Part shown: piece by piece, positions 31,003 through 44,125 of the stretch | Layout: the number at the start of each line of letters is the position of its first letter | Numbering within the stretch: position 1 is the first letter of the stretch | Assembly: GCA_026873275.1 (NCBI GenBank) | Contig: JANTUC010000015.1 | Coordinates: forward strand, 1,178,001-1,242,000 | DNA from: Pseudopithomyces maydicus | Lineage: Eukaryota; Ascomycota; Dothideomycetes; Pleosporales; Didymosphaeriaceae | Direction: 5' to 3' | DNA: 64,000 nucleotides | Notes under the pieces: generated by a model | Databases searched by the model: none | What the model saw: only the letters and a program-made list of their open reading frames with translations | What the model was told of the DNA's origin: nothing | Made by a program: the position numbers and the translations under genes

Positions 31003-34000
31003 ATGGCCGCCGACGGCGCGTCGTCCATTTCCGTCACCGTGCGAGTGCGCCCCTTCACCATCCGGGAGGCTGCCCAATTGGCGAAATGCGACGACCAGAC
31101 ACTCTTTCTCGGGGACGGCTCGTTGGCTGCGGCGCCCACCCCCAAGCTGCACTCCAAGGGCCTCCGCTCGGTCATCAAGATCATGGACGAGAAGTGCTTG
31201 TACAGAGCCCCACGTACCAACCGTCCAGCATCAAATAAGCTAACAACACCCCAGAGTATTCGACCCGCCCGAAGATAATCCCGTTCAGCGTTTCTCCCGC
31301 TCCGTCGTGCCGCAAGGGAAACGTGTCAAGGACCAGACGTTCGCTTTCGACCGCGTATTCGACGAGAACACCATGCAGGGCGATGTATACGAGGCCACGA
31401 CAAAGCCTCTTCTGGACAGCGTGTTGCAAGGGTATAATGCGACAGTCTTCGCATACGGTGCAACGGGTTGCGGAAAGACGCACACAATCACGTAAGTTAA
31501 TCTGGTGTACACCTGCCGTCGGGGGCACAACTGATCTTGGGCAGGGGTACCTCACAACAACCAGGCATCATCTTCCTGACCATGCAGGAGCTGTTCGAGA
31601 AGATCGGCGAATTACAGGAGGAGAAGGTCACCGAGGTCACGCTCTCCTACCTGGAGATCTACAACGAGACCATCCGCGATCTGCTCGTCGAGGGCGGCAG
31701 CAAGCAGGCCTTGATGCTGCGAGAAGACGCAAACCAGGCCGTCTCCGTCGCTGGTCTCACCAGCCATCGGCCACGGGATGTAAGTCCCCCAGAAATCCAT
31801 CCTCACATCCCGCTACTGACTATGTAAAGGTTCAAGAAGTCATGGACATCATCGTGCGAGGTAACGAATACCGTACCATGTCGCCGACCGAGGCCAACGC
31901 AACGTCTTCGCGATCCCACGCCGTTCTACAAATCAACGTGTCCTCGAAGGATCGTAACGCCTCCGTAAACGAACCGCATACCATGGCTACCCTCAGCATT
32001 ATCGATTTGGCTGGTAGCGAGCGTGCGTCTGTGACAAAGAACAGGGAGAGCGGCTGATAGAAGGCGCCAACATCAACAAGTCTCTTTTGGCCCTCGGAAG
32101 CTGCATCAACGCCTTGTGCGATCCGCGAAAACGCAACCATATCCCTTATCGCAATTCCAAGCTTACACGTCTCCTAAAATTCTCTCTCGGTGGCAACTGC
32201 CGTACCGTAATGATTGTCTGTGTCAGCCCTTCGAGTGCGCATTTCGATGAGACGCAAAACACCCTCCGTTATGCGAACCGCGCAAAGAACATCCAAACCA
32301 AGGTCACCAAGAACGTCTTCAATGTTAATAGACATGTGAAGGATTACTTGAAGAAGATCGACGAGCAACGACTGATGATCGACGAGCTCTTGAAGAAGCA
32401 GAAGGATTCCGACGCAAGCGCGTTCGTAAAGTTCCAGAAACAAAGCGAGAAAAAGGAGGTCATTGTTCGCGAGGCCGTTGCAAGGCTCCGACAGGCTTAC
32501 GCAGATTCGGACCCCGACCGGAGGGAAAGACTTTCAATGTTGAAGACGTTGAAACAAGCCGAGAAGCGTGTATCTCTCATATCATCATGGGTAGCTGCCT
32601 TCGACCAGGTCCAGGATCTCCGGGAAGGCGAAGAAATGCCTTCTCAGGTCACAGCAATGCGAGAGTCGGCTGTTGGAATCTCGGCTGAGCTTGAGCAAAC
32701 GCGCCAGCATTGCCACCGTAGATTGGAACGCTCTAGCTGGACCAGCAAGCTTGACACAGCCCTGCAATTTGGCCTACGACAGTTGAGCGACGTTGACGGT
32801 AACAGCGATAGCCATGACGCTGCCAACATCAAACGCGAGTACGAGATCTTGAAGTCAAATGCGGAACGGGAAGCGCTTGGTGTTCTTTTGGACCAGGACA
32901 AAGGTGGCGATGCTGCCGTAGTGCAGGTACTGATTCAGGCACACATCGAAACTGTCGCCATCCTCAATCAAATTACTCAAATGGATGAGGAAGAGGCGGT
33001 TCAGGCAGCTAGGAAGATCCTCGCCCAGGTTATGAACTCTTGCACAAACTCCACGTCTCAAGCAATCCGTCCAGACGGCGGTCTCCCAGTCACAGAATTC
33101 TTTGCGCCAACTAGCAAAGGTACACCGAAGCGCAGAAAGCCAGTCAACATTCCAGGTCCCTCAGAAATGCGGCCGCTTGCGCCTCCATCGTTCACAGAGC
33201 CATCGAATCTTTCCTCTTCGCCAATCAAGGGATCGCCTCGTCGGCGGAAGATGAGTACTGTGAAGAAGGGTGTTCAATTTTCTCCCACGAAGAAGAAGTC
33301 ACCAACCAAGATCAAACGGGGTGTCCGATGGCGTGATGACACTGAGAACGGCCAACTAGCAGATTTTCAAAAGACTCCCGATCACATTGAGTCGACGCCA
33401 CCGAGCTCATCGATTCTCGCCCCTCCACCTTCTTTTCTCGTAGCAGCAGCTGCTGCTGCACCCGAGCCTGTTCGGCAAGGTAGTTCCTCCCCTATCCCGG
33501 CTCCCCCCACAGCTTCAGTGGACCTGAAGGTGCCAAAGTCCAGCCGTTTCCAGACAGGCTTCCTTTCGAAGAAATCCGATGGTTCATCCGCTCTACCCAC
33601 TAATTACTCCTCCGACTCGGATACATCTCCCCTTCGTGAGATTGGCACGAACACAGTCCGCCCGTCTGCACTCAGCAATGTTGAGAATGTAGAAGATGTC
33701 ATGAACTCTGTGGAGACTTCATCCGGATCAGATTCTGAGAAGTGGAGCATGGATCAATCTGATGCACGCATGATCAGTTCCGCGATGAAGACGAGACGCT
33801 CATCTGGCTCTATCCCGATCAGCCGCACACACCGCCGCCGCAGTCCGACTGCTGCAAGCAGCCCGCAAAACGAAAACACGCTCCTTTCTGCCGGTGCGGC
33901 TCGTCGTATGGTCAAGGGTGGCGAGGCAGAGTGGAAGGCCAGCGTTCTCAGCCCGCGGACTGCGCCTATAGTGAAGGGTGCGGCGAGGAGGACGACCATG

Positions 34001-34108
34001 GCGGACGGGGCTTCCGGCAGCCTGAACCGGGCGCCTATCCGGATACCTAGTGGCTCTGGTGGGCCGAGGGGCAGTCTCATGCCTGCGACGAAGAGTGCTT
34101 GGCGATGA
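31003..34108 (+). CDS. kinesin-8 motor (Kip3-type), frameshifted
   Basis: Plus-end-directed microtubule motor of the kinesin-8 class, which shortens microtubules and positions spindle and nuclei. Exons are 31003-31199, 31255-31491, 31545-31779 and 31830-34108, with introns of 50-55 nt. Motor motifs are P-loop GATGCGKTHT (134-143), switch I NATSSRSHAVLQ, switch II IDLAGSERAS and GANINKSLLALGSCINALC. A neck and coiled coil follow (VKDYLKKIDEQRLMIDELLKKQK), then a basic, Ser/Pro-rich tail with possible phosphorylation sites. Within exon 4 the frame breaks at 32044-32046: TKNR continues one frame away as ERLIEGANINKS, precisely the kinesin consensus, as if GGGG had become GGG. Corrected length is about 982 residues. 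Because the gene is highly conserved and the rest is intact, a sequence error is favoured. Confidence 0.93.
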
Positions 34109-34774
34109 TTACTTTCTTTGGGATCTGTTAACGGATGCTTTTCTAAGAAGTGCGTGGTCATGGGTGCAAATGGCGTTGTGCGTATGTCATGTCCGACGAT
34201 GCGGCGTTTGAGTGGCGTTGGATAGCAGTCTGTTTTCCTGTCACATTGCATGAGGGAGATGTCATTGGGATTCTGCATTTTGTCTATCGCTGATGGCGAG
34301 GATGGATTCTGGCGTTCCGGTGGTGATGAGACAGCCCCATGGGCGGACCTTGTTCTGCTTTCCAGACAGGGTTGTGTATTTCTTGTTGATACTTAATGAG
34401 GCATGTTCTTATTTCATGTTGAGTATGTCGGCCACTGTTGATGATGAAACTTATAATTATGTGAGGAAATGATAAGCAGAAAGCAGCTGCCAGTGACAGA
34501 GTTGCCGACGACCAACCAAAGCAACTAACTTGCACTATGGACAAAATGAAAAATTCCCGGACTTTTCATTGTCATGCTACTGTGTGCCAACGTGAATCTT
34601 ACCAAAGGTTAACCAAGGGGAGAGATGGTGGGGTAGCAATCGGTATCGGCGAAACTAAGCCCCGCGCATCTTCCGTCCCTCGTTCCGAATTGGAGAAAGA
34701 GTCATCGTAGATTGAAGACTCACAGCTGATCCCTCCTTTTCCACGCCCCCAATTTTCCTACACACAACGCAAAA
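34109..34774. other. intergenic region
   Basis: 3' region of the kinesin gene and promoter of the tRNA-synthetase gene. Pyrimidine-rich sequence with CCTCCTTTTCC lies just before the next start. No other feature seen. Confidence 0.55.
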
Positions 34775-36564
34775 ATGGCCGGCGGCACGCGAGGACCAGT
34801 TCCAGTCCCCAAAAAGGCCGACGATCGCGATGTCACCCAGGACGTTCTCGATTTGCTCGACCAGAAGCAGCCCCTCCAAACTTCCGAGGACTTTCCCTCA
34901 ATACCCCAGGCAGAGATCAAGGCAGCGCTAGACCGACTAGCGAGCCGGTCCATGGTGGAATATCAAGCACACGACTCAGAGCAGGTCCTTCTCACACCGG
35001 AAGCCGAAGCAATTGTAGCGGACGGGTCGCACGAGTACAAGGTCTGGAACGCTGTGAAGGAAGCGGGCAAGGTACCGATCAAGGAGCTTGCGGTATGTGC
35101 ACCACGAAATCATACACGGGAATCATGCGACTGACGTCTGCTCACAGAACATTGTCGGCGCGGAATCTGCAAAGGTGGGGCAAGGCAACGCCTTCAAGAA
35201 CAAGTGGATCAAGAAAGATGGCGACTCCCTCGTGCTGGTAGCCGAATCGGTTCAGGATGCGACGCGCGACCTTCTCAAGGGCATCCAGGAGACTAAGTCG
35301 CTCTCAGATAACAAGCAGCTCAATGAGCTCAAGAAGCGAAAGCTGGTCACTTTGACCAAGGTCATCCACTACAGTGTGTCCAAGGGACCCAAGTACGCCA
35401 AGGAGATACCCGTCGAGGTCACCGACCTGACGGCAGAAATGCTCGCGAGCGGTGCTTGGGAGTCAGCCAACTTCAAGCCGTACAACTTCAACGCCAAGGG
35501 TGCGGTGCAGGAGGCAGGCAGTCTACACCCATTGAACAAGGTGCGACAAGAGTTCAGAAACGTCTTCTTCTCACAGGGCTTCGTCGAGATGCCCACAAAC
35601 CAGTAAGTACTCCTCGGTTGTTTGGAAACTCCTTGTCTAAACGGTTCAGCTTCGTCGACTCCGGCTTCTGGAATTTCGACGCCCTCTTCGTCCCCCAACA
35701 ACACCCCGCTCGCGATGTACAAGATACCTTCTTCATCTCCGACCCTCCCAAGGCCGATAAGCCCCGCGCCGACCCCATAACTGAAGCCACCATGGACGAA
35801 ATGGAGGCTGGCTCACGGAAACTCTTCGCGAAGCCCGACGCAACCGACGAGAAGCCCAAGCCGCGCGACTTTGAGAAGTACTGGCAGGACGTACAAAAGG
35901 TGCACCAGGAGGGCGCTTTCGGTTCCGTGGGATACAGGTACCCTTGGTCCGCAGACGAATGTCTGCGCCTCGTGCTCCGAACACATACCACCGCCGTATC
36001 CACTTGGGTACTCCACCGTCTCGCTGAGAACCCGCGACCTGCGCGCTACTTCTCCATCGACCGTGTCTTCCGTAACGAGACTGTCGACGCTACCCATTTG
36101 GCCGAGTTCCACCAGATCGAGGGCGTTATCGCCGACTTTGGTCTGACGCTCGGTGGCCTCATGCGCTTCCTCGAGGACTTCTTCCGCAAGATGGGTCTGG
36201 AGAACTTGCGCTTCAAGCCAGCCTATAACCCCTACACTGAGCCTTCCATGGAGATTTTCGGCTTCCACAAGGGTACGTTCACACCGTTACATTTACATTC
36301 CACCGATTTTGTTTGTATGCATATAGACTAACATGTGCAGGTCTTAACCGCTGGATCGAAATCGGTAACTCGGGTCTCTTCCGTCCTGAGATGCTTGAGC
36401 CCATGGGTCTACCCAAGGACATGCGCGTGTACGGGTTCGGACTCAGTCTCGAGCGCCCGACCATGATGAAGTATGGCGTGAACAACATCAGAGAGCTGCT
36501 CGGTCACAAGGTCGACTTAACATGGATCAAGGAGCAGCCTGCTGTGCGGTTGGACCAGGACTAG
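34775..36564 (+). CDS. FRS2: phenylalanyl-tRNA synthetase alpha subunit, cytosolic
   Basis: Charges tRNA-Phe as the catalytic alpha chain of the cytosolic alpha2-beta2 enzyme. Exons are 34775-35092, 35148-35602, 35650-36272 and 36341-36564, giving 539 residues, about the usual eukaryotic length. The N-terminal winged-helix DNA/tRNA-binding part (DVLDLLDQKQ onward) is followed by the class II core: HPLNKVRQEFRNVFFSQGF, then HFVDSGFWNFDALFVPQQHPARD, LRLVLRTHTTAVS, and the motif-2 region FSIDRVFRNETVDATHLAEFHQIEG. The last exon has the motif-3 arginine in GFGLSLERPTMM. All introns fit the expected phases, so the gene appears intact. Confidence 0.97.
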
Positions 36565-37416
36565 AGGGGGTGTAGGAGCGGTGCAGAATTGGGTTGTGTA
36601 TGATGATACGACGAATGAAAAGGAATGATATCCACGATGAGGAGTGAGAAGTAGGATCAAATCAAATAACATGCATGGTATGCAAAGGAATGGACCAACA
36701 ATAGACAAGAAACTGAGATGGTAGATGAACTTTGCCGAAAGCTAGGTTGCATGTTGATACAAGTTGAACCTGGGAATGCTTCATGTCATGCCATTCCCAA
36801 ATCCACTTTGAGCTTCAAGTAACAACTGCTCCCACATACCGGCACCCATAACGTCAGCCGCTGACCGACATCTTCCGTTCCACAACGTGCTTAATCGAAA
36901 CGTCACTATACAAGTAGCACATACATAGCTGCCCTTCGATTGGCCAGCAAGCGCCTCCCGGCCTCGCGCAACGCCCTCTCCTCCGTGGCCCCCACCCAAG
37001 GGCGAGCGGCCGCTCCCCCCGCCGTGCATTCGTGACTTTCCGATGCTATCTCCGCCGTAGCTCCGCGATGCTATTCGCTAGCGTACAGTTGGGCGCATGG
37101 CGCTTCCTGATGCATCGATGGACGGTGGACGTACTTGGTGGCATTGTCGAATAGCCGGGCGAGGGAAAGGCATATAAAGAGGATGTTGGATGAAGTGTTA
37201 CGGGATAAAACAGCGGAATCAACTTTTTTGCGTTGCAGCTCGATCGAGAACGAATTGACTATTCTTTGTTACTCAGTCTACACCATCACCATCATCTAAC
37301 ACTACACTGCCAAACTACAAACACCACCACCTCCCCTTCTCTCCACTTCAACGAACCAATCAATCTCCAGCAAAAGCACAAAAGCAAGAACAAAACAAAA
37401 AAAAAGGAAACAGAAA
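36565..37416. other. intergenic region
   Basis: 3' region of the synthetase gene and promoter of the NmrA-like gene. TATAAA at 37173-37178 sits about 240 bp upstream of the NmrA start, and the intervening leader is rich in C and A (CACCATCACC-type), as in strongly expressed fungal genes. No other feature seen. Confidence 0.55.
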
Positions 37417-38352
37417 ATGCCCCCTAAATCCCTCCTCGTCATCTTCGGCGCAACCGGCAACCAAGGCTTCTCCACCGCCCACTCCATCCTCACCTCCCCG
37501 ACCCTCTCCACCACGTACTCCGTCCGGGCCCTCACGCGCTCCCCTTCTTCCCCCAAAGCACAAACCCTCGCCTCCCTCGGCGCTGAAATCCACCACGTAG
37601 ACCTAGACGACCCATCGACCCTCGCGCCGGCCCTCGAAGGCGCGCACACCGTCTTCGCCCTCACGACCACGACGTACGACGGTGCCACGTGGGATGCGGA
37701 AACGCGGCAGGGGCGCGCGCTGGTAGACGAGGCGGTTGCACAGGGGGTGCAGCACATCATATGGTCGAGTTTGCCGTCGCCGCGGGAGATCTCGGGTGGG
37801 AAGTTGAAGGAAGCGGTGCACTTTGACGTTAAATTCGAGCTCGAGACGTATATACGGGGTTTACCGGTGAAGAGCTCTTTCTTCGCCCCGGCGTCGTTTA
37901 TGCAGAATTTCTTGTCGAATCAAAGACCGCGGGAGGCGGGGGATGGGACGTTCGTTCTGGCCCTCCCGATGCCGGGGTCGACCGTGTGGCCGCTGATTGA
38001 TATCCGGGACACGGGGGCGTGGGTTGGCGCGATGCTGGAGGAGCCTGGTGCGTTTGAGGGGAGGATGGTTTGTGCGGCTGAGGGGTTGTACACTGTGGAT
38101 GAGATCGTGGCGACGATGAGTAAAGTTAGTGGGAAGGTGGTACGGCATGTGGAGGTTGGGGATGAGGAGTTCAAGGGGTATTTACCCGAGGCGACGAGGG
38201 GGATGTTGATGGATATGTTTTTGTTTGTGAGGGACTATGGCTATTATGGGGCGGAGACGGAGAGGGAGGTGAGGTGGGGGAGGGAGAGGGCGATTGGGAA
38301 GGTGACGGGGTTGGAGGAGTTTTTGAAGGGGGTGGGGTTCACGCTTGGATGA
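37417..38352 (+). CDS. NmrA-like NAD(P)-binding protein
   Basis: Single-exon gene for 311 residues of the atypical short-chain dehydrogenase (NmrA/HSCARG) type. LLVIFGATGNQGFSTAHSI gives the first strand and the GxxGxxG nucleotide loop (residues 11-17). RALTRSPSSPKAQ marks the region reading the adenosine ribose, VFALTTTTYDGATW the central strand, and HIIWSSLPSP the strand before where a catalytic Tyr would sit in true dehydrogenases. The normal YxxxK pair is absent, so sensing of NAD(P) redox state rather than catalysis is plausible, as known for NmrA. The target is unknown. C-terminal codons shift to a strong G-rich bias. Confidence 0.9.
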   Translation: MPPKSLLVIFGATGNQGFSTAHSILTSPTLSTTYSVRALTRSPSSPKAQTLASLGAEIHHVDLDDPSTLAPALEGAHTVFALTTTTYDGATWDAETRQGRALVDEAVAQGVQHIIWSSLPSPREISGGKLKEAVHFDVKFELETYIRGLPVKSSFFAPASFMQNFLSNQRPREAGDGTFVLALPMPGSTVWPLIDIRDTGAWVGAMLEEPGAFEGRMVCAAEGLYTVDEIVATMSKVSGKVVRHVEVGDEEFKGYLPEATRGMLMDMFLFVRDYGYYGAETEREVRWGRERAIGKVTGLEEFLKGVGFTLG

Positions 38353-39306
38353 GGAGGTGAAGGAGTGAGGGATTTAGTGAAGAGTTGGGAGGGAAGGAGG
38401 GAAGCGCAAGGGAGGGAGGCGTACAGTTGATTGTTGGATGTGTTGCGTTACGGTATGAGATGTAAACTTTCACATACAAGTCAGGATTACTACTAAGAGG
38501 GTGATTTTTCACTGAAAGATTGGAATTGGATGAACTATGTTAGTATGTATACTTTGAAATTGCAAAACATGCTCATATACAAGCTTATGTCTTGATGCAA
38601 TGCGTCATCCAAAATGCACTACATCAACTAAATGCTCTATTTGGACATGTGTCAAACATACACAACTTAGCACAGCAGCAAATCCATAGTATGACATGTA
38701 ATTATTATTCAATTCGCCACTACCCCTTGTCTACACCTCTCTCCCCGCCATCAACAAGCAACCCAACCATCATGTACACATTTAGCATCACACTCCAAAC
38801 CCAACCCTTCCGCCGCACAATCTACGCACGCAAACGAGCAGCCACAGACGGGCTAATTACACACGCGCGCACACCCTCCTACTTTTATTTCATTGTCCCG
38901 CAAAGCTAGGTATACGCAGAACAAAAACCTCGTAGCGACGGACAAGACGCATGGGGAGTAAAACCCCACCCCCCAACATGTACATTAGAAATGGAACAAA
39001 AAGGAAAGAGAAAAAACGCGAGGGACCCTCGTCGCCAGATAGCGCCTCTCCAACGCCCACAAACGCCGCCCGATGATTGAGTGATGGTCAAGACCCTGTA
39101 AGCGGTCTCGGTATAAAATCAACAAAGTACGTGGGAATCAAACAAACGCTGATTATGCCAAAGCCCATGGTATGGAAAAGAAAGTGGAAAGCGAAAGTTG
39201 AAAGGGCCGACAAAAAAGGAGTCTATGTGGACGCTCTGTTTGGCGCCAAGGGAAGCATAAATAAGTGTCGGGATTAGAAAGTGTGCCGTGAAGGTTGGGA
39301 TCGTAG
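38353..39306. other. convergent intergenic region
   Basis: Space between two 3' ends. AT-rich and lacking credible frames. No further feature seen. Confidence 0.55.
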
Positions 39307-41506
39307 TCATATATTTAGGTTCTCGTGCTTGACAGGGTGGAACAGCGTCGGACGGAGGCACAGCCGGCCCGAACCATTCTCCTCTTCGATGGGACCACCT
39401 TGGTCGTATTCGCGGCCTCCCAGCCAGCGTCGCCAGAGCTCGGAAGAAAACCCGGCGTTGTAGTAGAAGCTGTTACCGAGCTGGTTGTGCTCGCCCCACC
39501 CGAAGACACTGTCGGTAGGCTTGGGCGGGTGGTTGTAGGTTCCGTCCAGAGACTCGAGCGGCCAGTTGTGGTCAAAGTACACGGCGTGAGGTGCGTAGAC
39601 AGCCTTCAAGCCGTGGTGGAACGCAACGGTAGGCGGCCACATCTCCGGGAACATGTGATGCCTCATAAGGTATGTCTCGCGGTGCATGAGATCAAGCAGA
39701 CGCTTTGACAACCTTGAGACTGTGATGATTGCGCATCGGCGTGGTGGTTCAGGCAATTCGAGGTCGTAGCCAGAAACGTCATCGCGGAACACCCAGTTGG
39801 TCTTGGCCGGGTCGAAAATGGGGTTGAAAGTGATCAAATCGGCGTCTTCGCCAATACCCCACTGATAATCGTCGGCCAGATAGGTCCTTGGAGGCTCGGT
39901 CTCTGGCGGGCTGTCAATCATACCGGTGTGCTCGAACTTGGGAGGACCCCAAACTGGCTTCTCATCGCTGTTATACATTTCCTCCTCAACCATGTCAGTG
40001 AAGTTCTTCCATGAGCCGTGGAGCTCAGGAATGTAGTAGCGGGAAGCGCGCTCCCAGATTCCTTTGCGGGGCTGTCTCCGAGCCCAGTCGCCGATCTTTG
40101 TGTTAAACTCCCAGTAATGACCAGTGAGGCGGAGGTCCATCTCCCAGTTCCAGTAGAAATCGTACTCGGGGTGCACCTGGGAGAACCATTGCAGAGGGAA
40201 GTGAGCGCTGCGGTACACGGAGTGAACAGGAGCCTTGGCGTGGTTGTACACGTTGTTGGGGAAGGGCTCGGGGTAGTAGAGACGCATCTGCTGCTCAGAC
40301 CACAGGGTAGCCATACCCCAGAACTCCTCTGGCAGGTTGTCGCGGATGGTCCTCTGGTAGTACTCGTCGGAAGACCAAATAGGGATGCTGTCGTCCTTGA
40401 CGTGGAGCAAAAAGTGAACGTCGTACTCGCCACCAGACTTGAGCGAGAGCTCGTTGATCATGGCACGAATGGTCAAAATCTGCTGCTCGCTGTACTTGTA
40501 GCCGGTCCAGGTACGCAGAATGTAGGCGTGGCGGGGAACCTTCTTCTTCTGCACCTGGGGCTCCTCGCTGTCGCTCTGGGTGACGTTCTTCAAAAACCGA
40601 GCCTTGTTCTTCTCGTAGCAGCGCTTCTGGGCCTTACCCCAGCTGACTTTTGTGTAGTCGATCTTGGCCTCGGTGGCCCACATCCTGTCAGCGCCGTTCT
40701 TCTCAGACTTGTCGGCAAGGTTGAAGCCACCCTGCTCGCGAGAGTACGAGTAGCCGTACGAGCCGAATCGGCCGAATCGGTCGAAGCAGACCTTGTCGTT
40801 GAGACCGAGCTCCTCGTACGAACCAAAGAAGGGGGCGGTCTGGTTCTGGGGGATACCGGGGTAGGCATAGATGTCGGGCAGTTCAACCTTCTCCTCTTCG
40901 TCGAGGTAGCAGGTGTGGACCTCCTCGTGGTTCTTGAGGTATTCCTTGGAGTCCCACTTGGGATACGGGTCAAAGCGAACGGGATCCATGGGTGGCTCCT
41001 TGTGCTCCTTGGACATCGGGGGCCATTTCTGCTTGATGTTGTCCTCGGGGTTGGCGCTCTGCGAATACTTGACTAGCTTCTGTTCCGACACGTAGTCACT
41101 GTAGGGAACAAGGGTGCGCACGCCGTTGAAAAGGCCGCGTAACCTGTTGATGTTAGCGGGAGGGCAGATGACAGGCGGAAGGATGTAGTCACCTCGGGTA
41201 GTGCTCCCAATGGTACAGTTTTCGGTCGTCGCCCTTGTGTTGGTGGTTGTGCTTCCAGCGGCCCTTGACGATGCCTGTGACGGTCATGGAGACCAGCAGG
41301 ATGGAGACGATGACGAGCATGACGATGCGCGCAAACGACATGCGCGGTCGCTGCAGGCCCTTTGCCCACTTGGGGCTGCGGTAGCCCTTGGACCAGGTGG
41401 CGGACCTGAAGAGCGGCGAGGAGCTCTGCGAGTCGGCGCCGGGCAGCTTCTCGTAGCGTGTCCGTATGAACATTTTGGGTGTCTTGAGATTGAATCGCGA
41501 CGACAT
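39307..41506 (-). CDS. DUF3405 family protein, type II membrane
   Basis: Predicted 716-residue protein from two exons (41506-41193, 41143-39307), joined over a 49-nt intron. A basic cytosolic tail (KWAKGLQRPR) precedes one helix, SFARIVMLVIVSILLVSMTV, giving type II Golgi topology. The lumenal part contains the conserved DUF3405 blocks: HAYILRTWTGYKYSEQQILT, EYDVHFLLHVKD, PEYDFYWNWEMDLRLTGHYW and DLITFNPIFDPAKTNWVF. The paired acidic residues in WEMDLR and the GT-A-like order of strands suggest a glycosyltransferase-like fold; the family's reaction is not established. The long opposite-strand frames here are shadows. Confidence 0.9.
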
Positions 41507-44125
41507 GGCGGCGGTGAGGTGCCTGGGGCTGGGGGGCTGAGGGTTCTGCTAGTGCAGCATGCGAGGGCGTCGTCGAGGGTTTGGGTGAGGCTGTGGAAAA
41601 ACTAGGAGCGGGCGTCGATGTAGGTAGCAGCGACGGGGCGGCAGCAAGGAAGGGCGGCAGCACGCAGAGCTGGTGAGGTAACGAACGACAGACGGCCCAC
41701 AGGCAGTGTAGGACGACGAAACAGTCTGAGGAGGCCGTGGGATGGAAGAGGGAGGGATGGACAGGCCGCGCGGTGGATAAGGGTTGGGCGGAAGGGGGAT
41801 AGCGCGGCGAGAGGTCGCTGCTGCCGAGAGGCACTAATCTAAACGTGCGGACCCAGCGCACTGTCGATGGCGAGCGACTCTTGGGCTGGTGCGGGCGCTG
41901 CGGGCGCTGCAGGCTACAGTAGCCATCTGCCGTATGTAGTTCCTCCTCCTCGTCGTCCTCCTCCCCTCGGGCGCTGCCCTGAGCTGGCTGCTGGCTGCTG
42001 CACGCATCGCACGCCGTCTGGCAGCCTGCGCGCGCGCCATTATAGCGAGGCGAGGCACGCCCAGCTGGCAGCTGCTATCGCCCGTCCGCGTCCCTATCAA
42101 CGGCACCCCGATCCAGCCAAGCTCGAGCCCCCGCCACCCGCAAATCTCACTCCCGCAGCTCCTCGACCCTCAACAGAGCGCAGCAGGGCGTAATGGGAGC
42201 CAGCCCAGCCCAGCGCCTGGAGCGGGCGTCCCAACCCAACCCTTCCCGCCCATCGCAATCGCCAGTGGCACCGCGCCCGCGTCGCAAAGCCGTCCGGGAA
42301 AGCTCAGAATGCCATCCAAGGGGCCCGCTCGGAGCAGTGCGTGGGTGCGAGAGTGCCGCTACCCCTGACACATCCTCCACCCACGGCCGCCTGCACCTTA
42401 CCGGAACACCCACTCGGCCCCCCTGCGCGTTCGCAGCAGCCAGGCCAGAGCCCTAAAGTGTGCTGCGCTCTTCCGTGCTAACGCGCCCATGTATCGTCCC
42501 CCGCCTGCTGATTCGCCGCCGCCCGCCAGTACCGCCTGACAAAGCAGCCTGGTGGCGACCAGACCCTGCTGCCGCCCGGCCTCCATTGGCCTGGCCATCC
42601 CACCCCAGCCCATGAGCTCTGCATGAGCATGAACATGAACACCACCCAAGCCGCCGCCGCCATCCAATGCCGCGCCCTAAAAATACCACTAAAAAAATTA
42701 CTGGCGACCGCCGCCTGCAGCGCCGCCGTTGCTGCTCTGCGCCAGCTGCCTGTCACGTCCATCGCGCGCCCGTTGATCCCGGCCTGTCTCCCTCCCACGC
42801 TGATCCGCTCCAAGCTTTGCGAACCGTGGATGCACCGCGCCGCCAAACCCTCCGTCCGCTGAAACACCCGCTTCCGCCTGCTGGGGCCGAGTACGGTCTT
42901 CGTCGAGCGGCTTCGCATCCTCTTGCCATCCTGTCAGACGCTCACGCACCATTCCGGTCCGCCTTCCGCTCGTGACCAAGGCCCGCCCAGCACGCCCAAC
43001 AGATCGCTCCACTCACTCTGCGACCCATCGTGGGACTGGTCTCACCACCCCACTGGTCCGCTGTCTTCTGTAACACCTGAATTCATCATGCGTGCAAGAA
43101 CCCACCTCCGCTACAAGTCGTCGTCAGCCGCACTAACATATGGGAGCTCCGCTGTCTCGCAATCCATGACACTTCTCTTACACCATCACTTTCGCTTATC
43201 GTGCGATTGACATCACCTATGTATACTCCTCGTGCTGCAATTTTTTTTTATTTTTTTGCTGCAAAGCAGTCGCTGTGCATGTGCTCCGCTGACGCCGCTT
43301 CCCCATCCAAGCCCATCCAAGCCCATGCTGGTCGCTACCAAGCTTCCCCAGCTTGCATTGGCACTGCTGCTCCACTGCCTAGATATCATTCCAAGCTTTT
43401 CCAACGTTCCACGTGTGAATCAACTAGAAACCTGCTCATTCTTTACATTCCAAATTTGCATTCTCCGCTGTGAGCATGGTCAAACAACTCTTGATTGCAG
43501 TACGCGCACGCATCTTGCGACATCAGGCATTCCACCGAGGCGTGCGCTGGTCATGCTGATGGAGTCTTCATTCGACTAGCAATGTCCATCAGCATCTCCT
43601 GCTCGAACAATCGGAGATTACACGCCTGCTTGGCGGTCAATGATCGATTCCGCCCCACTGCGGATGCTGGTCTTGCATGTCCACAGCTGAGTAAGCTCCA
43701 CGTGTCTTCCGCCGCCCCTACGCTGCTGTCAGCAAGTAATTGCGTGTATGCATTAGATTATCTGTGAATTGTCCGTTGATAACTACACGTACGGCAGTAG
43801 CGACTTGGCGCGAAAAAACCACAATCCTATATCTCGTATACCCCAGATTATGTTATACGAACACAGCTACCGGTAGGTAGGTTAGACTTGGCGACTGAAC
43901 ACAACGCCGATTTACTTTTTGCCTATCAAATATGTACATAATATGTTTTGTTTTTTTGAAAGAAAAAAGAGTAGCAGCAAAGTAGCTGACTAGATGAATG
44001 TACACCAAATACGAACAAGAATTTCAACCCCTTTGAACGTATTTCCTTTCTTCCATCTAACGCCTTCTCTTCAGTCAATTTTCATTTCTTAACATCCTCA
44101 CCTTCCTTCCGCATGCACCCTCCAC
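41507..44125. other. long GC-rich intergenic region
   Basis: From 41510 to about 43050 the DNA is GC-rich and open in several frames on both strands, but none has an ATG, motif and splice pattern that agree. It may hold a long promoter/5' leader for the DUF3405 gene. From 43200 on it becomes AT-rich, with T9 and T8 runs (43240-43257) and the tandem word aagcccatcc near 43308. No gene seen. Confidence 0.5.

Noticed and set aside
32030..32060. Programmed minus-one ribosomal frameshifting as explanation for the broken genes
   Set aside because: The shift direction would fit, but unrelated genes share no slippery heptamer, and none of these families is known to use it in fungi.
40018..41076. 352-codon open frame on the plus strand
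   Set aside because: It lies exactly opposite the DUF3405 coding sequence, is valine/leucine-rich in the way antisense frames of such genes are, and has no motif.
42147..43210. Many long overlapping frames on both strands
   Set aside because: GC-rich DNA lowers stop frequency in all frames; none combines ATG, motif and splice sites.
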